Source of the DNA: Desulfobacteraceae bacterium
GTDB taxonomy: Bacteria > Desulfobacterota > Desulfobacteria > Desulfobacterales > Desulfobacteraceae
Assembly (NCBI GenBank): GCA_003353855.1
Contig: PIVS01000004.1
Location: 1 to 37,788, forward strand
Length of the DNA stretch: 37,788 nucleotides
Direction of reading: 5' to 3'
Positions 1 to 7,084 of this stretch are shown here, piece after piece. The position numbers and the translations under genes are program-made. Below the pieces are notes generated by a model. That model was not told the origin of the DNA. It made no database searches and was given only the letters and a program-made list of their open reading frames with translations. Numbering within the stretch: the first letter of the stretch is position 1; every line of letters starts with the position of its first letter.

Positions 1-81
1 CATTTACGGGAACGCTATGCTATAGTAGCAGTTTAGCTAATATAAGCAATATATAAAATGATCTTAAAGGAGGTGATTTTT

Positions 82-177
82 TTGGGTAGTGTTATTAAGA
101 AGAGAAGAAAAAAAATGCGGAAGCATAAACACAGAAAACTCCTTGCCAAAACCAGACATCAGAGAAAGAAAAAATAA
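82..177 (+). CDS. bS22-like small ribosomal protein (AURKAIP1/COX24 domain)
   Basis: This short gene encodes 31 residues, almost half of them Lys or Arg, beginning (M)GSVIKKRRKKMRKHKHRK and ending in RHQRKKK. That pattern matches the AURKAIP1/COX24 C-terminal domain, the family of mitochondrial mS38 and of the mycobacterial small-subunit protein bS22, so a structural role in the 30S subunit is likely. The start is TTG at 82, chosen because a near-perfect Shine-Dalgarno (AAAGGAGGTGA, 66-76) sits 5-6 nt upstream; an internal ATG at 115 would delete the conserved N-terminus. The gene stands alone upstream of a 13-bp hairpin and is convergent with hflC. The family match is from recognition of the sequence pattern, not from a search. 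Confidence 0.85.
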   Translation: MGSVIKKRRKKMRKHKHRKLLAKTRHQRKKK

Positions 178-201
178 CCGTTAGACATGTACTTTTTGGG
201 G

Positions 202-235
202 GAGTATTGAGTTGTCATTTACCAACTCAATACTC
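202..235. terminator. 13-bp inverted repeat between convergent genes
   Basis: The arms GAGTATTGAGTTG (202-214) and CAACTCAATACTC (223-235) are perfectly complementary, with an 8-nt loop. The hairpin lies between the end of the bS22-like gene (177) and the end of hflC (280), where a two-way terminator is expected. Neither side is followed by a proper U-tract, so it is not a textbook intrinsic terminator; it could instead protect 3' ends or halt RNA polymerase together with Rho. Confidence 0.5.
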
Positions 236-279
236 ACTCCCATTTAAATTTCCATCAACGGCAGACTGCCGACCACAGC

Positions 280-1227
280 CTAGTTACCAAGCCCCTTCAT
301 ATACTTCATCAAATCCGAATCCGTTGAAAGAATCAAAGTGCTATCCTTTGAAAGACTCTTTTTATACAATTCCAGTGTTTTCTGGAACGCATAAAAATCA
401 GGATCAGCACCATATGCATCTGCATATATCCGGGTGGCTTTGGCATCGGCCTTACCCTTGGTTTCCTGGGCAGTACGATATGCCTCTGATTTTATTTTCT
501 GGAGTTCTTTTTCCTTTTCACCCCTTATGTTACTGGCCTCTCCCTTTCCTTCTGCACGGAATTTTTCAGCGATCTGATTTCTCTCGGCAATCATCCGGTC
601 GTATACAGAACGTCGGACACTGTCTATATAATTAAGCCGTTTTATTTTCATATCCACCAGCTCCATACCGAATTCATCCAGCTTCTTCCGGGACTGCTCA
701 ACCATTCTGCGGGTTATTTCATCACGCCCAAGCTCAACCTTATACCGGACTTGTCTGTTTTTATTTTCATCATAATTTGCAACATCAAAGGTATCCATGG
801 GCCGGTCGGTATTCCGAACCGTTTCCACCAAAGAATAAGAGGTGACCAAATTCCTCATGGCAGGATCTATAATATCATCCAGACGTTTCAAGGCAGAGAA
901 TTCATCCTTTACCGTCTGAAAATAAAGAATGGGATCAGCGATCCTCCAGCGGGCAAAGGTATCCACCCAGATATAGGTTTTATCCTTTGTGGGCACCTGG
1001 CCCGGAGCACCGTCCCATTCCAGAAGATTTTTGGGGAAATAATTGGCAGTTTGGATAAATGGCAGCTTAAATTTCAAACCAGGCTCTTTGACAGGCGCCC
1101 CCACAATCCGGCCAAACTGGGTAATCACCACCTGCTCGGTTTCATTCACCACATAGGCAGAACTGAAAGCCAGCACAAGTCCAACCGAGACAATCGTTAG
1201 AATCAGTATTTTTATATTATTATTCAT
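280..1227 (-). CDS. hflC: HflC, SPFH/band 7 subunit of the FtsH modulator complex
   Basis: This encodes a 315-residue SPFH (band 7) protein with one N-terminal membrane segment (about residues 7-26) followed by a periplasmic prohibitin-type domain (VNETEQVVITQFGRIVG). The Lys/Glu/Arg/Ala-rich coiled coil around residues 210-270 carries AERNQIAEKFRAEGKGEA, the signature stretch of HflC. In known systems HflC pairs with HflK to form a large membrane cage around the AAA protease FtsH and limits its access to membrane substrates. It starts 2 nt after hflK, with an AAAGGT ribosome site formed by the end of hflK, so the two are co-translated. Length is close to that of the E. coli protein (334). 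Confidence 0.95.
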   Translation of the reverse strand: MNNNIKILILTIVSVGLVLAFSSAYVVNETEQVVITQFGRIVGAPVKEPGLKFKLPFIQTANYFPKNLLEWDGAPGQVPTKDKTYIWVDTFARWRIADPILYFQTVKDEFSALKRLDDIIDPAMRNLVTSYSLVETVRNTDRPMDTFDVANYDENKNRQVRYKVELGRDEITRRMVEQSRKKLDEFGMELVDMKIKRLNYIDSVRRSVYDRMIAERNQIAEKFRAEGKGEASNIRGEKEKELQKIKSEAYRTAQETKGKADAKATRIYADAYGADPDFYAFQKTLELYKKSLSKDSTLILSTDSDLMKYMKGLGN

Positions 1228-1229
1228 AA

Positions 1230-2321
1230 TTACTTACCTTTTTGAAGGGATTTGTCCAAAGATATCAACGGAGATCCATTGCCCCCCATATTTAAAAGCG
1301 GCAATAAATTTTTCTGGTCAGAGTCAATAATATATTTGGAACCAAGCTTTGGGATAACCTCCAGCATGGCTTCAAGATACATCCGTTTTTTGGTCACATC
1401 CTTTGCCTGGGAGTAGGCTTGATAAATTGCTTTAAACTTGGTTGCATCACCCTGGGCACGATTGACACGATCAATGGCATACCCTTCTGCGTCCAGAATC
1501 AAGCGCTTTGCCTCACCCCTTGCAAGGGGAACCGCCTTGTTATATTCCTCCCTGGCCTTGTATACGGTCTGTTCCTTTTCCTGAATGGCCTGGTTTACCT
1601 CATTGAATGATGCCTGAACAGGTTCCGGAACATTTGTTTTTTTCATTTCTATTGTAACAATACTGATACCTGCCCGGGACTGGTCCATCTCACCTTGAAG
1701 CATCTCCTTGGCAGCCAAAGCAATTTCCTCACGACCGGAGATCACTTCATTAATACTCCTGTCCCCGACAACGGTTCTCATGGTTGCCTCTGACATGTTA
1801 CGGAGCAGGGTTTTGACATTCTTTACATTAAAAAGAAAAGCCCGGGGATCTGACCTTCTATACTGGACGATCCAGGGGATCACAGCAACATTCAAATCCC
1901 CTGTCAGCATCAGTGAAGATTCCTGCCTCGAACCAGCTGAAGAAGTCCTGTATTTATCGCTGCTGCTGTAAGTGTTAAAGCCAAACTCTTCTGTTTCCGG
2001 AGTTTTAACATTCACCTTGGTCACTTTCTCGATACCCGAGGGAAGCTTAAAATTCAATCCAGGCTGGGATATTCTGTTATATTTACCAAACCTCTGGATA
2101 ACCCCCACCTCATTTCGATCCACCGTAAAAAAAGTAGAAGATCCCAAATATAAAGCCAAAAGGATGAAACCAACCAAAAAAACGCCGGGAAATTGAAACC
2201 CTTTAAATTTATTCAGAAGTTCATCCATCTGGGGCGGCCTGGGCATGCCCGGCCCACCTCCGCCCTGTTTTTTCTCATACTTTTGCTGGTTATCCCTCAG
2301 CTTTTCCCAATCCCAATTCAT
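1230..2321 (-). CDS. hflK: HflK, SPFH/band 7 subunit of the FtsH modulator complex
   Basis: The 363-residue protein has the HflK layout: a Gly/Pro-rich cytoplasmic N-terminus (KKQGGGGPGMPRPP, about 18-31), one membrane segment (about 46-63), and the SPFH domain beginning TVDRNEVGVIQRFGKY. The coiled-coil region contains VNQAIQEKEQTVYKAREEYN and RGEAKRLILDAEGYAIDRVNRAQGDA, typical of the family. It acts with HflC as a membrane cage controlling FtsH. The ATG at 2321 is preceded by AGGGA at about 8 nt. The gene leads a two-gene operon; the 280-bp upstream region is shared with divergent dciA and holds a 10-bp direct repeat just before the start. Confidence 0.95.
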   Translation of the reverse strand: MNWDWEKLRDNQQKYEKKQGGGGPGMPRPPQMDELLNKFKGFQFPGVFLVGFILLALYLGSSTFFTVDRNEVGVIQRFGKYNRISQPGLNFKLPSGIEKVTKVNVKTPETEEFGFNTYSSSDKYRTSSAGSRQESSLMLTGDLNVAVIPWIVQYRRSDPRAFLFNVKNVKTLLRNMSEATMRTVVGDRSINEVISGREEIALAAKEMLQGEMDQSRAGISIVTIEMKKTNVPEPVQASFNEVNQAIQEKEQTVYKAREEYNKAVPLARGEAKRLILDAEGYAIDRVNRAQGDATKFKAIYQAYSQAKDVTKKRMYLEAMLEVIPKLGSKYIIDSDQKNLLPLLNMGGNGSPLISLDKSLQKGK

Positions 2322-2335
2322 AAATAAATCCCTGT

Positions 2336-2358
2336 AAATGATTATCGAAAATGATTAT
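2336..2358. repeat. AAATGATTAT direct repeat upstream of hflK
   Basis: AAATGATTAT occurs at 2336-2345 and again at 2349-2358, 13 bp apart, immediately upstream of the hflK start. The AT-rich, ATGATTAT-type units faintly resemble half-sites of metalloregulators such as Fur, but the arrangement is direct rather than inverted. It may be an operator for hflKC; no regulator can be assigned. The rest of the 2322-2601 intergenic stretch is AT-rich with no gene. Confidence 0.3.
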
Positions 2359-2523
2359 TGATAAACTTTCTCATAATTTACCGCCATAATTTGCCCATTA
2401 GATTGAACAATTTTAAAGAAAAAATATGACCATATTTATAATTATCAAGCCCAAAAGGCAATATTTATTTGATCATAGCAATGCCTGCATCCAAGTTTAT
2501 ACAAGCAACCTCCTATTAAATTT

Positions 2524-2551
2524 TTGGTATATTCCAAGGATAGAATATGAT
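2524..2551 (+). promoter_or_regulatory. possible sigma70 promoter for dciA
   Basis: TTGGTA (2524-2529) and TATGAT (2546-2551) are separated by 16 nt, about 50 nt upstream of dciA, in the correct orientation in an otherwise empty AT-rich region. The match to the -35/-10 consensus is moderate, and AT-rich DNA gives such matches by chance. Confidence 0.3.
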
Positions 2552-2601
2552 ATGCAGGTATAAATTATAGTAAAGACACAATCAACCCGGCAAGTAGATG
2601 C

Positions 2602-2937
2602 TTGGACAAAAAAAACGAAATGACAAGAAAAAAAAACAGCAAACTAATTCATATCAGCGACATTTTAAATTCAGCCCTCGGCAAGTACAGACCTGCCAGG
2701 GACACTGACATGACCCGGATATGGGATATCTGGGATTCAGCAGTGGGCCAAGCCATTGCCATGAATGCCAAACCAGACGCCTTTAAAGATGGCCATCTTA
2801 CTGTCAATGTCTCAAGCTCCGCCTGGATTCACCAGCTTAAATTTCTCGAAAAAGAAATCATTTCAAATATTAACAAACAAATGGACAAGAATCTCATCAA
2901 GCAGATTCGGTTTAAAATTGGAAAAATCCACAGCTGA
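2602..2937 (+). CDS. dciA: DciA/DUF721 family protein, predicted replicative helicase accessory factor
   Basis: This is a 111-residue protein with the DUF721 pattern: an N-terminal helix leading into DILNSALGKYRPA, then IWDIWDSAVGQAIAMNAKPDAFKDGHLTV and VNVSSSAWIHQLKFLEKEI. DUF721 is the core of DciA, which assists loading or function of the replicative helicase DnaB in bacteria lacking DnaC. The neighbouring replication genes (dnaX, recR) fit that role. The start is uncertain: TTG at 2602 and ATG at 2620 are both in frame and neither has a strong ribosome site. Its 3' end overlaps the next gene by about 20 nt. Confidence 0.85.
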   Translation: MDKKNEMTRKKNSKLIHISDILNSALGKYRPARDTDMTRIWDIWDSAVGQAIAMNAKPDAFKDGHLTVNVSSSAWIHQLKFLEKEIISNINKQMDKNLIKQIRFKIGKIHS

Positions 2938-3640
2938 CTCTTTTTTTGAAAACCAGATAAAAATTTATCAACCGGAAGCCGGGTATCGTTACTCCATGGA
3001 CCCTGTTATTCTTGCCGCCCAGGCCACCCCCTTTAAAGATTGTAAAATTATTGATATTGGATGCGGATGCGGCATTATCCCTCTGATTCTCGGGTATAAA
3101 TTCAAGGATGCCCAGATCACAGGCGTTGAAATTCAATCAGAACTGGCCGGATTTGCAAAAAAAAACATCCTTGAAAACCAGATGTCGGATCGGATTCAAA
3201 TTCTGAACAAAGATATCCGGGCCACCACACCCCACGACACCCATGGATTGGCTGATATCATCATTTCCAACCCCCCTTATAAAAAAAAGGGCACAGGCCG
3301 GCTGAACCCGGATATCCAGAAAGCAATTGCGAGACATGAAATTAAGCTGGAACTGTCACAATTTTTTTCAAGTGCCCACAGACTTTTGAAACCCCAAGGA
3401 CAGATCCTGTTTATATTTCCTGCGGATCGGCTGACAGATATTATTATAGGTCTGCAACCCCTTAATTTTCGACTGGACTGGATTAAGTTTATCCACACTA
3501 AAAAAAAAAATTCGGCCAAGCTGATACTGGTTTCAGGCCTTAAAGAGGGGCACGGACGCGGCATTGTCAGACCGCCCCTGTATATCTATAACACTAAAAA
3601 TAATCCAACAAATGAATATTCGGCCATGTTTAAACCTTGA
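2918..3640 (+). CDS. TrmN6-like tRNA1(Val) (adenine37-N6)-methyltransferase
   Basis: This is a class I S-adenosylmethionine-dependent methyltransferase of 240 residues from the chosen start. Motif I is IIDIGCGCGIIPLILG (residues about 44-59), the acidic residue after strand 2 is in VEIQ (70-73), and the catalytic N6-adenine motif NPPY is at 118-121. The N-terminal YQPEAGYRYSMDPVILA is the substrate-binding opening typical of TrmN6/YfiC proteins (about 245 aa), which methylate A37 of tRNA1-Val. The frame is open back to 2765, but that part overlaps dciA out of frame, so I place the start at TTG 2918. No strong ribosome site is visible; translation is probably coupled to dciA. The exact substrate is inferred from the family. 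Confidence 0.8.
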   Translation: MEKSTADSFFENQIKIYQPEAGYRYSMDPVILAAQATPFKDCKIIDIGCGCGIIPLILGYKFKDAQITGVEIQSELAGFAKKNILENQMSDRIQILNKDIRATTPHDTHGLADIIISNPPYKKKGTGRLNPDIQKAIARHEIKLELSQFFSSAHRLLKPQGQILFIFPADRLTDIIIGLQPLNFRLDWIKFIHTKKKNSAKLILVSGLKEGHGRGIVRPPLYIYNTKNNPTNEYSAMFKP

Positions 3641-3685
3641 CACAAAGGCAAAAAGAGTCTATTTTGCGTTGAATTAATTGACTGC

Positions 3686-3776
3686 GGAGAGGTGACCGAG
3701 TGGCTGAAGGTGCACGCCTGGAAAGCGTGTGTATCCTAACCGGGTACCGAGGGTTCGAATCCCTCCTTCTCCGCCA
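3686..3776 (+). tRNA. tRNA-Ser (anticodon GGA)
   Basis: A full cloverleaf folds. The acceptor arm GGAGAGG pairs with CTTCTCC (one G-U), followed by discriminator G and an encoded CCA (3774-3776). The anticodon stem CACGC/GCGTG carries the loop CTGGAAA with anticodon GGA (3720-3722), reading UCC and UCU. The long variable arm (TATCCTAACCGGGTACC) is the serine class II hallmark, and the T arm GAGGG/CCCTC encloses TTCGAAT. The gene ends only 21 nt before the dnaX start codon, so dnaX is probably transcribed through it. Confidence 0.97.
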
Positions 3777-3797
3777 CACAGCAATTAGCGGACATCC

Positions 3798-5513
3798 ATG
3801 TCATATCAAGTATTAGCATTAAAATATCGGCCCCAAACATTTGATGAAGTTGTTGGTCAATCCCACGTAACCCGCACCCTTGCAAATGCAATCACGGCGG
3901 ATCGTGTTGCCCATGCCATTTTATTTACCGGCCCCAGAGGCACAGGCAAGACCACGGTTGCCAGAATCCTGGCCAAGGCCATGAACTGTCAGAAGGGCCC
4001 TTCTCCAACCCCCTGCAACGCCTGTAAAACCTGCAAGGACATCATTGAAGGACATTGTTCCGATGTGTTTGAAATTGACGGCGCATCCAATAACAGCGTT
4101 GACCAGATCAGGGATCTCCGGGAAAATGTCACCTATATGCCGGCAACAGCCCTCCACAAGATCTATATTATTGATGAAGTGCATATGCTGTCCACGGCTG
4201 CCTTTAACGCGCTGCTGAAAACCCTGGAAGAACCCCCTGAACACGTGATGTTCATATTTGCCACAACTGAAGTGCATAAAATACCCGCAACCATTTTATC
4301 CCGGTGCCAGCGCCACGACCTTGGCAGAATTCTTCTTGAAGAAATTTCAGATCACCTTGAAATGCTCTGCAAAAAAGAAGGTTTTGCAATTGAAAGGGAA
4401 AGCCTTGACCTGATATCCCTGGAGGCGGACGGATCTATCAGAGATTCATTAAGCCTTCTTGACAGAATCTTGTCTGCCTGCCCGGACAAAGAGATTGATC
4501 ATGTCAGGGTGGTGGAAAACCTTGGTGTAATGGACAGGAAACTCATGCATGACATCTCATCTGCCGTGTTTCAAAAAGATGGGGCAAAACTTATCAACCT
4601 AGTTGAAATTGTCAATGATTCCGGCCTTGATTTGAAAAAATTCTTCTCGGATATAATACTTCATTTTCGAAATTTAAATGTCATAAAACTTTGCGGCCGG
4701 GACAACCCGGCTATTAATCTGACAGATATTGAAAAAAAGAGGCTGGCCCATACTGTGAATGAGCTGCCCCCTGACTATCTGGGGATGCTTTTGCAACTGC
4801 TCTTAAATGAAGAATCCCTGGTGAAATTTTCTTCCCATACAAAAACAGCTGTGGAAATGGTTCTGCTCAAACTGATTCAGATCAACCCGGGTGCACAACT
4901 GGACCAGGTTATTGACAAGCTGGATCTTTTGGCCAGCCAGATAGATTCAAAACTCAAAGCGCAGACGTTGGCAGTTCCCGGACGGGTTAATCCTGATATT
5001 ACCCCCTCCGCGCCCTTGGTGCAGCCCTCTGCAAAACAGGCTCCTGTATCAGACACCTCTGGCAGACCAAGGGAGGAACCGGTTCATAATTTACAGCCAG
5101 CCCCCCCTTTGCAAATGGAAGAAAACCAGACTCCCTATGCTCCCATGGAAGCGGTAGCTGAAGAGGTAATCCCAAAAACCTGGCCCAATTTTTTAAAAAA
5201 AATTGAAAAAAAACTGCCCTTTATATTTGCCCTGCTTTCAAAGGGGCAGACAGATGAGTCAAACCCGGAAACTGTCCTGGTTAAATTATATAAGTGTTCG
5301 GCCTTTGACAAATCCAGACTCAAAACAAAAAAAGAAGAATTGCACTCCCTTTGTAAAAACTTTTTGGGAAAAAGACTGGAAATCACTATTATGTCCGAGA
5401 ACGAACCCCTTGGGAAACCCGATAAACAAAAGAGCAACCAGAGAATGGTCGCACGCAATCACCCCCTGGTTCTTGATGCCCAACGCATCTTTGACGGCCA
5501 GATCATCAATTAA
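3798..5513 (+). CDS. dnaX: DNA polymerase III subunits gamma/tau
   Basis: This 571-residue AAA+ clamp-loader subunit opens with [19 protein letters not shown]. Walker A is GPRGTGKT (45-52), the zinc-binding cysteines are C64, C73, C76 and C79, Walker B is DEVH (126-129), and sensor 1 with the arginine finger region is SRCQRHD (168-174). The Pro-rich linker at about 400-450 separates the AAA+/collar domains from a C-terminal tau-type domain. DnaX forms the pentameric clamp loader and, as tau, ties it to DnaB and the polymerase. A T TTA AAA AAA run at 5192-5201 followed by a -1 frame stop could yield a short gamma form of about 469 residues. The gene is 21 nt downstream of tRNA-Ser and begins a cluster with ybaB and recR, as in many bacteria. 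Confidence 0.97.
   Translation: MSYQVLALKYRPQTFDEVVGQSHVTRTLANAITADRVAHAILFTGPRGTGKTTVARILAKAMNCQKGPSPTPCNACKTCKDIIEGHCSDVFEIDGASNNSVDQIRDLRENVTYMPATALHKIYIIDEVHMLSTAAFNALLKTLEEPPEHVMFIFATTEVHKIPATILSRCQRHDLGRILLEEISDHLEMLCKKEGFAIERESLDLISLEADGSIRDSLSLLDRILSACPDKEIDHVRVVENLGVMDRKLMHDISSAVFQKDGAKLINLVEIVNDSGLDLKKFFSDIILHFRNLNVIKLCGRDNPAINLTDIEKKRLAHTVNELPPDYLGMLLQLLLNEESLVKFSSHTKTAVEMVLLKLIQINPGAQLDQVIDKLDLLASQIDSKLKAQTLAVPGRVNPDITPSAPLVQPSAKQAPVSDTSGRPREEPVHNLQPAPPLQMEENQTPYAPMEAVAEEVIPKTWPNFLKKIEKKLPFIFALLSKGQTDESNPETVLVKLYKCSAFDKSRLKTKKEELHSLCKNFLGKRLEITIMSENEPLGKPDKQKSNQRMVARNHPLVLDAQRIFDGQIIN
5192..5249 (+). promoter_or_regulatory. candidate -1 ribosomal frameshift site in dnaX
   Basis: In the dnaX frame the message reads T TTA AAA AAA (5192-5201), which contains two overlapping slippery heptamers, T TTA AAA and A AAA AAA. 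A -1 slip gives AAT and then TGA at 5204-5206, ending the protein after about 469 residues, which removes the tau domain exactly as E. coli gamma does. From 5214 a stem CTGCCC/GGGCAG (5214-5219 with 5244-5249), extendable by TTT/AAA around one bulged G, lies 12 nt after the slip site, where a stimulatory hairpin is expected. A second A-run (5206-5213) could also allow transcriptional slippage. The elements are visible; use of the site is inferred. Confidence 0.55.
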
Positions 5514-5554
5514 TAATAATTATATTAAAAATAAATAAACAGGAGTTTGCAAAC

Positions 5555-5854
5555 ATGAAAAATATGATGAAACAAGCCCAGAAACTTCAGAAAAAAATGC
5601 TGAAAACACAGGAAGAACTGGCAACAAAAACAGTTGAAGCCTCTGCCGGCGGCGGAATGGTAAAGGTAATTGCAAATGGGGGTCAAAAGATAGAATCCAT
5701 TGTACTTGAAAAGGAAGTGGTTGACCCGGAAGATGTTGAGATGCTTCAGGACCTTGTCATGGCAGCCGTCAATGATGCCTTAAATAAAGCCCAGGAAATG
5801 GTTTCCTCTGAAATGGGCAAACTCACCGGTGGACTCAACATTCCAGGCCTGTAA
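5555..5854 (+). CDS. YbaB/EbfC family nucleoid-associated protein
   Basis: This encodes 99 residues with the YbaB/EbfC signature: a Met/Lys-rich N-terminal helix ([15 protein letters not shown]), the central strand region [23 protein letters not shown], and a C-terminal helix ending GLNIPGL. Family members are homodimeric tweezer-like proteins that bind DNA and help shape the nucleoid; they are typically encoded between dnaX and recR, as here. AGGAG at 5541-5545 lies about 10 nt before the ATG. It ends 6 nt before recR, so the genes are co-transcribed. Confidence 0.95.
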   Translation: MKNMMKQAQKLQKKMLKTQEELATKTVEASAGGGMVKVIANGGQKIESIVLEKEVVDPEDVEMLQDLVMAAVNDALNKAQEMVSSEMGKLTGGLNIPGL

Positions 5855-5860
5855 ACTAAA

Positions 5861-6460
5861 GTGAATCATTATCCTGAAGCGATTTTAAAGCTGATTAATT
5901 CCCTGTCCACCCTCCCCGGCATTGGAAAAAAAACAGCAGAAAGGCTTGCGCTTCATATCCTGCATGCCCCTGATCATGAGGCTGCCGCACTCGCGGGAGA
6001 TATTATTGAGCTCAAGAGTAGTGTCAGGCTTTGTTCCTCCTGTTTTGCCCTAAGCGACAAGCCAAAATGCAGGATATGCACTGATCCTGCCCGGGATCCC
6101 TCTTTGATTTGTGTGGTTGAAAACCCAAAGGATATGGCAGCCATTGAAAAGGCCAATATTTTTTCAGGCAGGTATCATATCCTGGGAGGCGCCCTTTCTC
6201 CCATTGACGGTATTGGCCCCGATGATATCCGGCTGGCTGAATTATTCAACAGGGCCGACCCTAAAAAAGTAACGGAAATCATCCTGGCAACAAAATCAGA
6301 TGTGGAAGGAGAGGCGACCGCAGCCTATATCCTGGACCGGCTTAAATCAAGAGGTCTTATCATCACACGGATTGCCTCGGGGGTTCCCATGGGCGGAGAT
6401 TTGCAATATGTCGACCCCTTAACACTGCAAAAAGCAATGGAAAAACGATATGGATTCTAG
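5861..6460 (+). CDS. recR: recombination mediator RecR
   Basis: The 199-residue protein has the RecR order: an N-terminal helix-hairpin-helix (LINSLSTLPGIGKKTAERLALHIL), a four-cysteine zinc element (CSSCFALSDKPKCRIC, about 57-72), a TOPRIM domain starting ICVVENPKDMAAIEKA, and the family stretch FSGRYHILGGALSPIDGIGP. RecR works with RecF and RecO to load RecA on gapped DNA. The GTG at 5861 is used because the conserved N-terminus begins there and it follows ybaB directly. Length equals the usual 195-205 residues. Its last 11 nt overlap the next gene. Confidence 0.97.
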   Translation: MNHYPEAILKLINSLSTLPGIGKKTAERLALHILHAPDHEAAALAGDIIELKSSVRLCSSCFALSDKPKCRICTDPARDPSLICVVENPKDMAAIEKANIFSGRYHILGGALSPIDGIGPDDIRLAELFNRADPKKVTEIILATKSDVEGEATAAYILDRLKSRGLIITRIASGVPMGGDLQYVDPLTLQKAMEKRYGF

Positions 6461-6872
6461 ATACAAGACAGCAGAAGATATATTTGAATGCCAACTCTGC
6501 GGGGACTGCTGCAATGGATTTGGCGGTACCTATCTAACAGACAATGATATCATTGAAATCGCCTCTTTTATCAAAGCCGACCCAAAAACATTTGTTGCAA
6601 GTTATTGTGATTATGCCGGATCAAAACCTGTCTTAACCCTTGGAGCCAGCGGGAGTTGTATTTTTTTTGATAAAGAAAAACAATGCACTATTCATCCTGT
6701 CAAGCCTTATATGTGCAAAGCATGGCCCTATATTAAAACCATCATAAAAAACCCTGAAAACTGGAATGCAATGGCTGGTGCATGTCCGGGCATGAAAAAA
6801 AATATCCCCCATAAAAATCTTAAACAAATTGTTGCCCTTGAATCCCAAAAGCTGGATATATCCCTGAAATAA
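6450..6872 (+). CDS. YkgJ-type CxxCxxCC cysteine-cluster protein
   Basis: This 140-residue protein begins with CQLCGDCCNGFGG (about residues 14-26), the CxxCxxCC cluster of the YkgJ/UPF0153 (zinc- or iron-chelating) family, and has further family cysteines in GSCIFFDKEKQCTIHPVKPYMCKAWP and ACPG. The molecular function of the family is not established; a metal or Fe-S site is assumed from the cysteines. The ATG overlaps the recR stop by 11 nt with GGAAAA just upstream, so it is translationally coupled to recR and closes this operon. No terminator hairpin with a U-tract follows. Confidence 0.85.
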   Translation: MDSRYKTAEDIFECQLCGDCCNGFGGTYLTDNDIIEIASFIKADPKTFVASYCDYAGSKPVLTLGASGSCIFFDKEKQCTIHPVKPYMCKAWPYIKTIIKNPENWNAMAGACPGMKKNIPHKNLKQIVALESQKLDISLK

Positions 6873-6967
6873 TCCGGCTTTGCCAAATTCTACCCGACAC
6901 ACCGGATCCCACGGATTCAAATCCCCCAAAAGCCTGCCCCAATATTCAAATAGAAATCATTCTTCAG

Positions 6968-6995
6968 TTGACTTTTGACAGACACTATTGATAAT
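6968..6995 (+). promoter_or_regulatory. sigma70-like promoter upstream of the first pilB/gspE gene
   Basis: TTGACT (6968-6973) and GATAAT (6990-6995) are separated by 16 nt, about 90 nt upstream of the ATPase gene at 7085. Orientation and spacing fit a vegetative promoter with a transcript start near 7003, leaving a leader of about 80 nt that contains a hairpin and a 15-codon open frame. Confidence 0.45.
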
Positions 6996-7022
6996 TTAGG
7001 ATCGAAACTCGTGGAATCAAAA

Positions 7023-7045
7023 TGCCGCCAATGAAAATGGCGGCA
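7023..7045 (+). repeat. 8-bp hairpin in the leader of the pilB/gspE gene
   Basis: TGCCGCCA (7023-7030) pairs perfectly with TGGCGGCA (7038-7045) around a 7-nt loop, 40 nt before the start codon at 7085. There is no U-tract, so it is not a terminator. ATAATTTAGG flanks it as a direct repeat at 6991-7000 and 7061-7070. An open frame of 15 codons from ATG 7022 to TAG 7067-7069 runs through the hairpin, preceded by GTGGAA. It may be a regulatory leader; this is inference. Confidence 0.45.
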
Positions 7046-7084
7046 CCAAAGCGAATATCTATAATTTAGGGACTAAAGGAACAC

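Noticed and set aside
2336-2358. Fur box before hflK
   Set aside because: The units are direct repeats and do not form the inverted GATAATGATTATC-type site, so only a repeat is reported.
5203-5538. 111-codon frame in the +1 phase at the end of dnaX
   Set aside because: A -1, not +1, shift is what the slippery run supports, and that phase stops at once; the +1 frame looks non-protein-like.
6872-6907. ATCCGG/CCGGAT inverted repeat after the cysteine-cluster gene
   Set aside because: Only 6 bp with a 24-nt loop and no U-tract; too weak to call a terminator.
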